A DNA stretch of 64,000 nucleotides, taken from assembly GCF_040689105.1 (NCBI RefSeq), contig NZ_JBFBVU010000018.1:16986-80985 (forward strand), in the 5' to 3' direction. A program made the position numbers and the translations under genes. Shown one piece after another: positions 18,634 to 28,375 of the stretch (within the stretch, counting starts at the first letter, position 1; every line of letters begins with the position of its first letter). The notes beneath the pieces are model-generated. The model did no database searches, had not been told where the DNA came from, and worked only from the letters and a program-made list of their open reading frames with translations. The DNA comes from Meridianimarinicoccus marinus (GTDB taxonomy: Bacteria > Pseudomonadota > Alphaproteobacteria > Rhodobacterales > Rhodobacteraceae).

Positions 18634-19390
18634 ATGGCCGATATGGTATTGGAGACCCGTGACCTGACCGTCCAGTTTGGCGGTCACGTGGCGGTGGACA
18701 GGATCAGCACCGGCTTCCGGGCCGGCGAGCTGACCGCGATCGTCGGGCCCAACGGGGCCGGAAAGACCACCTACTTCAACCTGATCTCGGGACAGATCGC
18801 GGCCACCCGCGGGCGCGTTCTGCTGGAAGGGCGCAACATCACCCGCAAGCCCGCCTCGATACGCACGCGGATGGGCTTGGGGCGCGGCTTCCAGTTGACC
18901 AACCTGTTTCCCGATCTGACGGTCTATGAAAACGTTCGCCTGGTGGTGCAGGCGCATCAGCGCAAGGGGGGGCGCCTGCTGCGGCTGGCCGACAGCGATG
19001 GCCACATGCGCGACATGACCCATCAGGCGCTGGAACAGGTGCAGATGCGCGCGCAGGCCGACAAGCCGGTCAGCGAACTGCCGCACGGAGACCAGCGCAA
19101 GCTTGAGGTCGCAATGCTGATCGCCATGGATCCCAAGGTCTACATGTTCGACGAACCCACCGCCGGCATGTCGCCCGATGACGCGCCGGTGGTTCTGGAC
19201 CTGATCGCGCGACTGTCGCAGGACCGCAGCAAATGCATCCTGCTGGTGGAACACAAGATGGATGTCATCGGCGCGCTGGCGGACCGGATCATCGTGCTGC
19301 ACAACGGCGCACTTGTGGCCGATGGCGCCCCGCAGGACGTGATGGCCTCGGCCATCGTGCAGGAAGCCTATATGGGACGGGCACAGGCCA

Positions 19391-19398
<8 letters not shown>
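18634..19398 (+). CDS. ABC transporter ATP-binding protein, LivG type
   Basis: A 254-residue ABC ATPase: Walker A GPNGAGKTT, the LivG-specific DLTVYENVRLVVQ, the signature segment in LPHGDQRKLEVAML (the usual LSGG is replaced by LPHG, as is common in LivG), Walker B PKVYMFDEPTAGM and the switch His in LLVEHKMDV. It pairs with the second ATPase to power the LivH/LivM-type permeases. ATG 18634 is chosen; GTG 18625 and ATG 18643 are alternatives. Its stop overlaps the next gene by 8 bases. Confidence 0.9.
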
Positions 19399-20970
<1,572 letters not shown>

Positions 20971-20974
<4 letters not shown>

Positions 20975-22101
20975 GCAGCAGCACCCCCGACGTGGGCGCG
21001 ATCCACGCCACCACACCGCGCCGGATCGGCGGACGCCGCTTTCCGGCGCTGGTGCCGCTTCTGCTGGTGCCGGGACTGGTGATCCTGGGCCTTGTGGCCA
21101 TGGCGCTGCAGGCCAGCCTGCCCGAGGGCGCGGGGTGGGCAACGCTGCTGGAGCCGGCCACATGGTCCGCCCTGCCGATGGCCGCCATCGCGATCCAGCC
21201 CAGCTGGCTGACCCTGACGGTGTCCGGGCTGGCAATGGGGATGATGATCTTCCTGATGGCCTCGGGGCTGACACTGGTCTTCGGGCTGATGGATGTCATC
21301 AACTTCGGCCATGGCGCCTTCATCTCGGTCGGGGCCTTCGTCGGGGCGAGCGTGCTGTTCGCCTATGCCAGTTGGGTCGGCGCGCCGGATCTCGGGCTGA
21401 ACCTGGCCGCCGTGGCCCTGGCGGTGCTGGCGGCGATGGCGGCCACCGGCGCCATGGGACTGGTGTTCGAACGGGTGATCGTGCGCCCGGTCTATGGTGC
21501 GCATCTGAAACAGATCCTTGTCACCATGGGCGGGCTGATCATCGCCGAACAGTTGATCCACGTGATCTGGGGCCCGGACGAGATCTTCCTCAGCCGCCCC
21601 GAGACCCTGAAGGGCGCGCTGACATGGCAGGGCGCCGCGCTGGAGAAATACCGGCTGCTGGCGGTGGCCGTGGGGCTGGTGGTCTTTGCCCTGATGGGGC
21701 TGGTGCTGCGCTTCAGCCGGATCGGGCTGATCGTGCGTGCCGGAGTGCAGAACGGCGAGATGGTCGAGGCCATGGGCTATCGCCTGAGCCGCATCTTCGT
21801 GCTGGTCTTTGTCGCCGGCTCGGCGCTGGCCGGGCTGGGCGGCGTCATGTGGGCCATGTATCAGGAGGTCGTCACCGCCCAGATGGGCGCCGAACTGATG
21901 GTGCTGGTGTTCATCGTGGTGATCATCGGCGGGCTGGGATCGGTCGAGGGCTGTTTCATCGGCGCGCTGCTGGTCGGGCTGACCCAGAACTACACGGCCT
22001 TTCTGGAACCGAAGATGGCGCTGGTGTCCAACATTGGCCTGATGGTGCTGATCCTGATGTGGCGACCACAAGGGATGCTGCCGGTTGTGAGGGCGAAATG
22101 A
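20971..22101 (+). CDS. ABC transporter permease, LivH type
   Basis: The ATG at 20971 overlaps the previous stop (ATGA), giving 376 residues. Membrane helices throughout; the LivH signatures are ASGLTLVFGLMDVINFGHGA and the late VVIIGGLGSVEGCFIGALLVG. It forms the transmembrane channel with the LivM-type subunit. It is longer than most LivH (about 300) because of an extra N-terminal helix (ALVPLLLVPGLVILGLVAMA) and linker. Confidence 0.9.
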
Positions 22102-23225
22102 TGGTCAGGCTGCTGTCCGGCGACAAACCCGGATCCGTCCTCTTGTCGCTGATCTTGCTGGGGATATTCCTGTCCCTGGCCTTCGCGCCCTTCCTGTTCG
22201 AGGGCACCCGCGCGCTGGATACGGCGGCGCGGATCTGTGTCTTCATCGTGCTGGTGGCCAGCTATGATCTGCTGCTGGGCTATACCGGCGTGGTCAGTTT
22301 TGCCCATACGATCTTTTTCGGTTTCGGGGCTTATGGCGTGGCGCTGGCGTCGATCCACATGGGCCGCAGTTTCGAGGCGCTGGCGATGGGCGCCGGGGCC
22401 GGGGCGCTGGGGGCGGCGCTGCTGGCGGCGGTGATCGGGCTGTTCTCGCTGCGCGTGCGGGCGATCTTCTTTGCCATGATCACGCTGGCAGTGGCCTCGG
22501 CGGTGGCGGTGCTGGTCTCGCAGCTGTCAGTTCTGACCGGCGGCGAGGATGGGCTGACCTATCGCATCCCGCGTGAGTTGACAGCGGCGGTGACCTATGG
22601 GCAGGCGCCGGAGTGGCGCTTTGCCCTGCCCGAAGCGGTGGCGCCCGGCACCGAGGAGGGACCGGCGATGCTGACCCTCGGCGGCGACCGGATCAGCGGC
22701 AAGATCGCCAACTACTACCTTGTTTTTGCAGGTTCCCTGATCCTTGTGCTGCTGATGCTGCGGATCGTGAACTCGCCCTTCGGGCGGGTGTTGCAGGCGA
22801 TCCGCGAGAATGATTTCCGGGCCGAGGCCATCGGCTATCGGGTGGTCAGCTACCGCATCGGGGTGACGGTTCTGTCGGCGGTGATGGCGGCGCTGGCGGG
22901 GTCGCTGTTCGCGATCTGGCTGCGCTATGTGGGGCCGGACACGGTGCTGAGCTTCGAGATCATGATCGACATCCTGTTGATGGTGGTGATCGGCGGCATG
23001 GGCACGATCTATGGCGCGGTGATCGGCGCGGTGGTGCTGATGCTGGCGCAGAATTACCTCAAAGACCTGATGGCGGGGGCGGCCAGCGGACTGGCGGATG
23101 TGCCCTATGCGGCGGACCTGCTGAACCCGGATCGCTGGCTGTTGTGGCTGGGGGTGCTGTTTGTGCTCAGCGTCTATTTCTTTCCCACGGGCGTGGTCGG
23201 ACGGCTGCGCGGCAAGCGCGGCTGA
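22098..23225 (+). CDS. ABC transporter permease, LivM type
   Basis: The ATG at 22098 overlaps the LivH stop by 4 bases; 375 residues. LivM signatures: VASYDLLLGYTGVVSFAHTI, a mid-protein RIVNSPFGRVLQAIRENDFR (the EAA-like loop contacting the ATPases) and IDILLMVVIGGMGTIYGAVI. Last gene of the five-gene unit, followed by a terminator at 23332. Confidence 0.9.
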   Translation: MMVRLLSGDKPGSVLLSLILLGIFLSLAFAPFLFEGTRALDTAARICVFIVLVASYDLLLGYTGVVSFAHTIFFGFGAYGVALASIHMGRSFEALAMGAGAGALGAALLAAVIGLFSLRVRAIFFAMITLAVASAVAVLVSQLSVLTGGEDGLTYRIPRELTAAVTYGQAPEWRFALPEAVAPGTEEGPAMLTLGGDRISGKIANYYLVFAGSLILVLLMLRIVNSPFGRVLQAIRENDFRAEAIGYRVVSYRIGVTVLSAVMAALAGSLFAIWLRYVGPDTVLSFEIMIDILLMVVIGGMGTIYGAVIGAVVLMLAQNYLKDLMAGAASGLADVPYAADLLNPDRWLLWLGVLFVLSVYFFPTGVVGRLRGKRG

Positions 23226-23331
23226 GGGTCGAATTCCGGGGCTGGACAGCGTCTGGAAAAGGTATGGCGGGCGTATGGCTGCGCTGCCAGCCCGCTGAAA
23301 ACAGCCGCCGACCGGGATCGGCATGAAAAAA

Positions 23332-23356
23332 GGGCGGCCCCTGGGCCGCCCCGTTT
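23332..23356. terminator. GC-rich hairpin terminator between convergent units
   Basis: The arms GGGCGGCCC (23332-23340) and GGGCCGCCC (23343-23351) are complementary; the inner pairs must open to make a loop. The hairpin has A-run on the left and GTTTGT on the right, so it can serve the ABC operon on the plus strand and the exonuclease gene unit on the minus strand. Confidence 0.7.
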
Positions 23357-23379
23357 GTGTCTGCACCAACAATGCGCGG

Positions 23380-25479
23380 TCAGCCGACGCGGGCCTTCAT
23401 CTCGCGCATCAGGCGGGCGTTTTTCTCCATCGCGGCGACTACATCGTCATAGGTGGTCATGCCCTGCGCTTCCAGCATCGCCAGCATCCGCTGGAACACC
23501 TCGGCGGTGGCCACGGTGTCGCCATAGGCGGTGTGGCGGACCTCGGCCGGGATGACCACACCGAAGCGGTCGGCCAGCGCATCCAGCGTGTGCACCTCGT
23601 TCTGGCCAAACAGGATCGCCGACAGCAGCACCGTGTCGATCACCGGGTGATCGAAGGGCGCGCCGATGGTCTCGGCATGGCGATGGAAGAAGGCCATGTC
23701 GAAGGGCGCGTTGTGGGCGACCAACACGGCGTTCTGGCAGAATCGGTGGAACTGCGCCCCGGCTTCCTTGATGGTGGGCATGCCCTTCACCATGTCCTCG
23801 GTGATGCCGTGGATCTCGGTGGATTTGGGCGGGATCGTGCGCTTGGGATCGACCAGTTGATCCAGCACCTCGCCATCCACGCGCTTGCCGTTCAGCAGGC
23901 GCACGGCGGCGATCTGCACGATCTCGTCGCCGCCCTTGGGATCGAGCCCGGTGGTTTCGGTGTCGAAGACCACATAGGTCAGTTCCGACAGCTTCTTGCC
24001 GGTCACCGCGCCGTCGCGGACCTGGGTCAGCAGGTCGAAGTCGAAGACCGTGGGCCGCCCGTAGCCGGGTTTCAGCGATCCCAGCGCCTCGACCATGCGG
24101 GCCTCGGCGATGGGCAGCATCAGCGCGGCCTGACCCGAGTCCGTGGTTTCGGGCCAGATGTCCGAGTTGTGGTGGTTCAGGATTTCCTGCCCGGTGATCT
24201 CGATCGGGCCGTCTTCCAGCGGGGCATCCAGAACCTCGCGCAGGGCCGGGATCGGCAGCGCGCCGCCATCCCAATGCAACGAGACCATGGCACCGGGCCC
24301 CTCCATCTCGACGGTCAGCGACAGCGCCTTGGCCAGCCCCAGATCGGTGATCTTGTGGATAAGCGAGGCCAGAAGGCTGGACAGGGCAAAGCCGTCGCAG
24401 CGCAGGCTGATGTGCGGGCTGGGCGCGTCCAGCGGCAGTGCGTCGGGGCCAAGATGGCCACGGATCGCGTCGATCAGCTGCGAGGCGCGCACGTCCTGCA
24501 TCGGCCACCAGGTGTCCTGATCGGCGTCGTGGCGTTCGGCCAGAGTGTTGACGACCTCGACCAGTTCGGCGGCTTCGGACCGGAGGGCCGCGTCATGATC
24601 GGCGAAACCGCCGACCGGATCGTTGATCATGTCCAGCACCGCTTGCAGGCGGGCCGCGGGCAGGCGCACCGAGTCTATGGTCTCGGTCAGCAGCCGTTCG
24701 CGTTCGCTGTGCATCTTCATGTCCTTGGACACGTCGCGCAGGGTCAGCACGTAGCCGGGCTTTTCGCCCATCCCCAGCGCCCCGCTGACCAGTCGCATAT
24801 GCGCCGCGATGGTGCGGCCACAGGCCACCGTCGAGACCAGCACGTCGCGATGCTTCTCGCCGGTTTCGGCCTTCAGCAGGGTTTCATAGGTGCGCCGGAT
24901 CGGGCCTTCGCGCAGCAGGTCGAAGATCATCCGGTCCAGACGGGGCCGCCCGGTGTCCTGCAGAAGATCCACCGAGGTCGGGTTGTAGAACACGATCTGG
25001 TGGCTGGGCGCGCACAGGATCAGCCCCATGTCCACGTCCGACAGCAGCGCGGTCAGCTGCGCGGTCTGTTCCTTCAGGCGCGAAGTCTGCTCGGCCACGG
25101 TTTCCTCAAGCTCGGAGCGGGCCGAGGCCAGGGTCCTGGTGAGTTCGCCGGCGGCGGGGGCCAGATCGCCGAGGTATTTCGCGGGCGCGGCGTCCAGATC
25201 GCGAGAGATGTCGGCATGGGCGCGGGCGCGCAATTCGGACGACAGCCGTTCGATGGCGCGGGCGACGTTTTCGTCAAACAGGTACCAGATGCCGGCGACA
25301 AGAGCGGCCGTCAGGAACCCGGCCATGATGCCGCCGGTGGTCAGGGCGGCCATGGGCTGCGCGGGATCCATGCGCGCGGCGGCGAAGGCGAGGCTGCCGG
25401 CCAGAATGGCCAGGGCGCCACAGCCCAGGAGGGCGAAGAACAGGAATATTCTCAGCCGTAAAGACAGGGTGTTGAACAT
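23380..25479 (-). CDS. Membrane PAS/kinase-like sensor fused to DnaQ-type 3'-5' exonuclease
   Basis: 699 residues. Two membrane helices (about 8-35 and 45-66), a HAMP-like/coiled segment (to about 140), a PAS-like domain (LLSDVDMGLILCAPSHQIVF onwards), then a stretch shaped like a histidine-kinase core but with no phospho-accepting His (ETIDSVRLPAARLQAVLDMI). From about residue 500 there is a complete DEDDh exonuclease: FDTETTGLDP (ExoI), VAHNAPFDMAFF (ExoII) and HTAYGDTVATAEVF (ExoIII). The DnaQ half alone would be called DNA polymerase III epsilon-like. It is the last gene of the acetate-linked cluster; exonucleases beside the same symporter and DUF294 gene are known from Pseudomonas and Vibrio. 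Its signal and substrate are unknown. Confidence 0.88.
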   Translation of the reverse strand: MFNTLSLRLRIFLFFALLGCGALAILAGSLAFAAARMDPAQPMAALTTGGIMAGFLTAALVAGIWYLFDENVARAIERLSSELRARAHADISRDLDAAPAKYLGDLAPAAGELTRTLASARSELEETVAEQTSRLKEQTAQLTALLSDVDMGLILCAPSHQIVFYNPTSVDLLQDTGRPRLDRMIFDLLREGPIRRTYETLLKAETGEKHRDVLVSTVACGRTIAAHMRLVSGALGMGEKPGYVLTLRDVSKDMKMHSERERLLTETIDSVRLPAARLQAVLDMINDPVGGFADHDAALRSEAAELVEVVNTLAERHDADQDTWWPMQDVRASQLIDAIRGHLGPDALPLDAPSPHISLRCDGFALSSLLASLIHKITDLGLAKALSLTVEMEGPGAMVSLHWDGGALPIPALREVLDAPLEDGPIEITGQEILNHHNSDIWPETTDSGQAALMLPIAEARMVEALGSLKPGYGRPTVFDFDLLTQVRDGAVTGKKLSELTYVVFDTETTGLDPKGGDEIVQIAAVRLLNGKRVDGEVLDQLVDPKRTIPPKSTEIHGITEDMVKGMPTIKEAGAQFHRFCQNAVLVAHNAPFDMAFFHRHAETIGAPFDHPVIDTVLLSAILFGQNEVHTLDALADRFGVVIPAEVRHTAYGDTVATAEVFQRMLAMLEAQGMTTYDDVVAAMEKNARLMREMKARVG

Positions 25480-25482
25480 CGG

Positions 25483-25878
25483 TCAGGCCTCCAGCAGCCG
25501 TCCGACCTCGATGCGCAGCGACGACATGGGGAAGGGCATCGACAGGAAGGCGTCGGCCCCCATGGCGCGGGCCCGGCGCTTGTCGATGGCGCGGCCCGAA
25601 TTCTGTAGCACCAGCAGGCGCGCATGATCCAGGTCGCGGCGTTGCCGGATCTCTTGCGCCAAGCCGAAGGCCGACATGTCGCTGGTCCGGCTTTCCAGCA
25701 CGATCACATCGGGGCAGGCGGCGCAGAGCCCATCCAGCACGCTGGTGGCGCAGGGCGCGCGGGTCAGGGCGCAGCCATCGCGGCTGAGGCTGTGTTCGAT
25801 GGCATCGCCCAGCGTGTCATCCAGCCCCAGCAGGGCCACGCGGGCCTCGTGTCCGTTGCATGAAAATGTCTTTGTCAT
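25483..25878 (-). CDS. Degenerate response-regulator receiver-like protein
   Basis: A 131-residue protein with the alpha/beta pattern of a receiver domain: RVALLGLDDTLGDAIEHSL, PDVIVLESRTSDMSAFGLAQ and ARAMGADAFLSMPFPMSSL. The usual phosphorylated Asp is replaced (VLES where VLDx is expected) and the conserved Lys of the KP motif is Met (SMPF). It thus looks like a pseudo-receiver that signals without phosphorylation. It lies 3 bases before the exonuclease fusion gene and overlaps the preceding membrane-protein gene by 4 bases, so all three are coupled. Confidence 0.7.
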   Translation of the reverse strand: MTKTFSCNGHEARVALLGLDDTLGDAIEHSLSRDGCALTRAPCATSVLDGLCAACPDVIVLESRTSDMSAFGLAQEIRQRRDLDHARLLVLQNSGRAIDKRRARAMGADAFLSMPFPMSSLRIEVGRLLEA

Positions 25879-26405
25879 CCCAATACCTCCTCCTCACAGG
25901 TCTTGAGCAAAACCGGATCTTCCGGTTCCAGCGGAATCCACGCGCTTTCCTCCACATTGCCGTCGGCATCCATGGCGACCCCCTCCATGAGGTCGGCACG
26001 GCGGTTGTTGGCGCAGTCGATGACGACTCGGATCTGCCGGACCGGGGCCCAGCGTCCGAAGAAAAACAGGTCGACCATGCGTTGGCCGGGCAGATCGTCG
26101 TTGGTGCGGATGGTTTCGCGATCCACGGCGACGAAGCGGTCCACCTGCGGCGAGACATAGGTCCACGGCTTGTAGAACGCCGAGGTTTCATGCGACCAGG
26201 CGACGACGATCTCTTCGGGCAGGGTGGTCGTGGTGCGGTCGTACCAGGTGTACTCGGACCAGACCGAAAACCCGATCATGGCCAGACCCGCGCCGGCCGG
26301 CAGAATCCAGCGCGGCAGCCGTTTGCCAACGATCAGGTTCACCAGCAGGATCACCCCTGCCGCGCCAAGGCCGATCGCGAAGGTCGCGAAGAGTTCTAGA
26401 AACAT
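25875..26405 (-). CDS. Small membrane-anchored protein of unknown function
   Basis: 176 residues: two hydrophobic N-terminal helices (MFLELFATFAIGLGAAGVIL and WILPAGAGLAMIGFSVWSEY), then a soluble part with Cys in VVIDCANN and a late Cys (KTCEEEVLG). I do not recognise a named family. Gene order, between DUF294 and the pseudo-receiver, suggests a role with them. Its stop overlaps the receiver start (ATGA). Confidence 0.7.
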   Translation of the reverse strand: MFLELFATFAIGLGAAGVILLVNLIVGKRLPRWILPAGAGLAMIGFSVWSEYTWYDRTTTTLPEEIVVAWSHETSAFYKPWTYVSPQVDRFVAVDRETIRTNDDLPGQRMVDLFFFGRWAPVRQIRVVIDCANNRRADLMEGVAMDADGNVEESAWIPLEPEDPVLLKTCEEEVLG

Positions 26406-26444
26406 ATGTCCTCCCAGGGTGGTCCGCAGCGGCGAACCGAAGTG

Positions 26445-28271
26445 TTAACCGATCATGCCGCGTCCGTGTCCAAGAGCCGATTGCAGCGTCTTTACCACGA
26501 CGAAAGCGTCGCGAAGATGACTTCGCTCAAAGTCGGACAGTTCTGTCGGCGAAAGAAAGTTGTCAGGGGCGGCGCCGTGGCGCACCAGCTTGGCCTGATG
26601 ATCCAGACGGGTCTGGGCGATCAGGTCGTAGGCGTCCATCAGGTCGCTGCCGCCGGATTTCGACAACACGCCCTTAGCCTCGGCCTCGATCAGGCGGGCG
26701 CGGGTGTTGGCGGCGGTCAGCTCGCCCTGGATCGCATAGATCCGGGCCAGGTCCACGATCGGCACCACGCCGTTGTGTTTCAGGTCGATGCGGTTCTTGT
26801 GCTCGCCCGAGCGGATGGTGGCGAAGCCGCGCAGCAGGCCCAGCGGCGGCGTGTGCTTGAGCGAGTTCGAGATCATGTGCGACACGAAGATCGAATTGGC
26901 CGAGGCCTTGGACAGAACCTCGCGCTGGAGCCCGTCGAACAGGCTGGCGTCGCCGCCGATCACTCGCAGGTCGAACATCACCGAGGCCAGCATCTGCGCC
27001 TCGGGGCTGGGCTTGGCGATCCAGCCTTCGAAATAGCCGCGCCAGACCCGCACCGGCTGCCGCCAGCGGGTCGCTGTCGCCATCATATCGCCGGGGCAAT
27101 AGACATAGCCGCAGGTGTTCAGCCCGTCGCAGACGAATTTCGCCAGCTTCTCGAAATAGGGCATATCCTCGGCAGTGACGCGGTCATCGAGGAACAGGCA
27201 GTTGTCCTGATCCGACACGCCGGTCTGTTCGCGCCGGCCCTGGCTGCCGCAGGCGAGCCAGCAATAGGGCACCGGCGGCGGGCCGAGCTTGGCTTCGGCC
27301 AGCGCCAGCAGGCGGCGGGTGACCGCATCGCCGATGTCGGTAATCAGCCGGGTGACGACCTCGTGCGGGTTGCCCGAGCCCACCAGTTGCACCAGCAACT
27401 GCGGGATCTGCTTGGTGACCTTGGCCAGGGCCGCCGGGGTGCGGGCACTGGCGACATCCGAGACGAACTGCGCCGAGGTGATGGCCTGCAGGCGGGTCAG
27501 GTCGGTCTGGGTGACCATGCCGAGGATGCGGTCGCCCTCGGCGATGGGCAGATGGCCGATATGGCGTTCGTGCATCACGTGCAGCACGTCCGAGGCCAGC
27601 GCATCCGGGGGCAGGGTGATCGGCTGCGGCGTCATGATCCGCGATACATCCAGCGCGGAATCGATGCCTTCTGCCACGACCCTGTGCGACAGGTCGGTGG
27701 TGGTGACGATGCCTTTCAGGACGCCGTCCTCGACCACCGCAAGGCTGGAGATGTTCTTTTCGCGCATCTGCCGCGCGGCCTCGCGGATCGAGGTGGTGGG
27801 CGGGCAGGACACCGGCGGGCCGGTCAGCAGGTTCGACACCTGCGTGGTGGCCAGCGACATGGTGTTGGGCTTGTCGCCCGAAGTGCCGCGATCGAAGAAT
27901 TTTGCAAAGGCGGGCTGCGTGTCCAGCAGGCGGGTGACCTCGGTCACCGGCAGGATCAGCAGGGAAACATCGGTGGTGGCGAGGGCGTTGGTGACGGCGA
28001 TGCCGTCCCGGAACAGGCCGCGTTCGCCGAAACTGTTGCGCGGGCCAAGCAGCGAAAGCTGGCCGCCCTGGGCATCGTGGATCTCGACCGAACCATCGAG
28101 GATGACATAGAGGCCCGGAAGCTTGTCGCCGATGGAATAGATCGTCTCGCCCTTGCTGCGCGTCTCGACCATGAAGGCGTTGGCAACCTGGTTCAGGTCT
28201 TCGGGGGGGAGGGCGTCATAGGGGTGCAGGGCGGACAGGAAGATGCGCACTGCGTCGGGGGTGACTTCCAT
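26445..28271 (-). CDS. CNMP-binding / CBS pair / DUF294 nucleotidyltransferase-like signalling protein
   Basis: 608 residues in three blocks. Residues about 15-125 are a cyclic-nucleotide-binding-like domain (GLYVILDGSVEIHDAQGG, NSFGERGLF). Residues about 145-265 are two CBS domains (SIREAARQMREKNISSLAVV; SDVLHVMHERHIGHLPIAEG). The rest is DUF294 with the nucleotidyltransferase motif CGSQGRREQTGVSDQDN, followed by its helical partner domain. DUF294 proteins resemble the GlnD uridylyltransferase head. Next to acetate symporters they are thought to sense energy or nucleotide state, which is inference here. Confidence 0.88.
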   Translation of the reverse strand: MEVTPDAVRIFLSALHPYDALPPEDLNQVANAFMVETRSKGETIYSIGDKLPGLYVILDGSVEIHDAQGGQLSLLGPRNSFGERGLFRDGIAVTNALATTDVSLLILPVTEVTRLLDTQPAFAKFFDRGTSGDKPNTMSLATTQVSNLLTGPPVSCPPTTSIREAARQMREKNISSLAVVEDGVLKGIVTTTDLSHRVVAEGIDSALDVSRIMTPQPITLPPDALASDVLHVMHERHIGHLPIAEGDRILGMVTQTDLTRLQAITSAQFVSDVASARTPAALAKVTKQIPQLLVQLVGSGNPHEVVTRLITDIGDAVTRRLLALAEAKLGPPPVPYCWLACGSQGRREQTGVSDQDNCLFLDDRVTAEDMPYFEKLAKFVCDGLNTCGYVYCPGDMMATATRWRQPVRVWRGYFEGWIAKPSPEAQMLASVMFDLRVIGGDASLFDGLQREVLSKASANSIFVSHMISNSLKHTPPLGLLRGFATIRSGEHKNRIDLKHNGVVPIVDLARIYAIQGELTAANTRARLIEAEAKGVLSKSGGSDLMDAYDLIAQTRLDHQAKLVRHGAAPDNFLSPTELSDFERSHLRDAFVVVKTLQSALGHGRGMIG

Positions 28272-28332
28272 CGAAAGCTCCTTTGAGGAAGAAGCCGGGC
28301 GCAGCCTGTGCCGCGCCCAGCGATGGCTGCGG

Positions 28333-28355
28333 CCGGGGCGCGTTGGGCGCCCCGG
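28333..28355. repeat. Perfect GC hairpin between symporter and DUF294 genes
   Basis: The 9-base arms CCGGGGCGC (28333-28341) and GCGCCCCGG (28347-28355) flank a 5-base loop, in the 104-base gap between the symporter stop and the DUF294 start (minus strand). No T-run follows, so it is more likely an mRNA-stabilising or processing stem than a full terminator. Confidence 0.5.
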
Positions 28356-28375
28356 CGGATCTTGTCAGGACCAGA

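Noticed and set aside
23323..25461. A 712-codon plus-strand frame opposite the sensor-exonuclease
   Set aside because: Shadow frame; no family resemblance and the minus-strand protein has all catalytic motifs.
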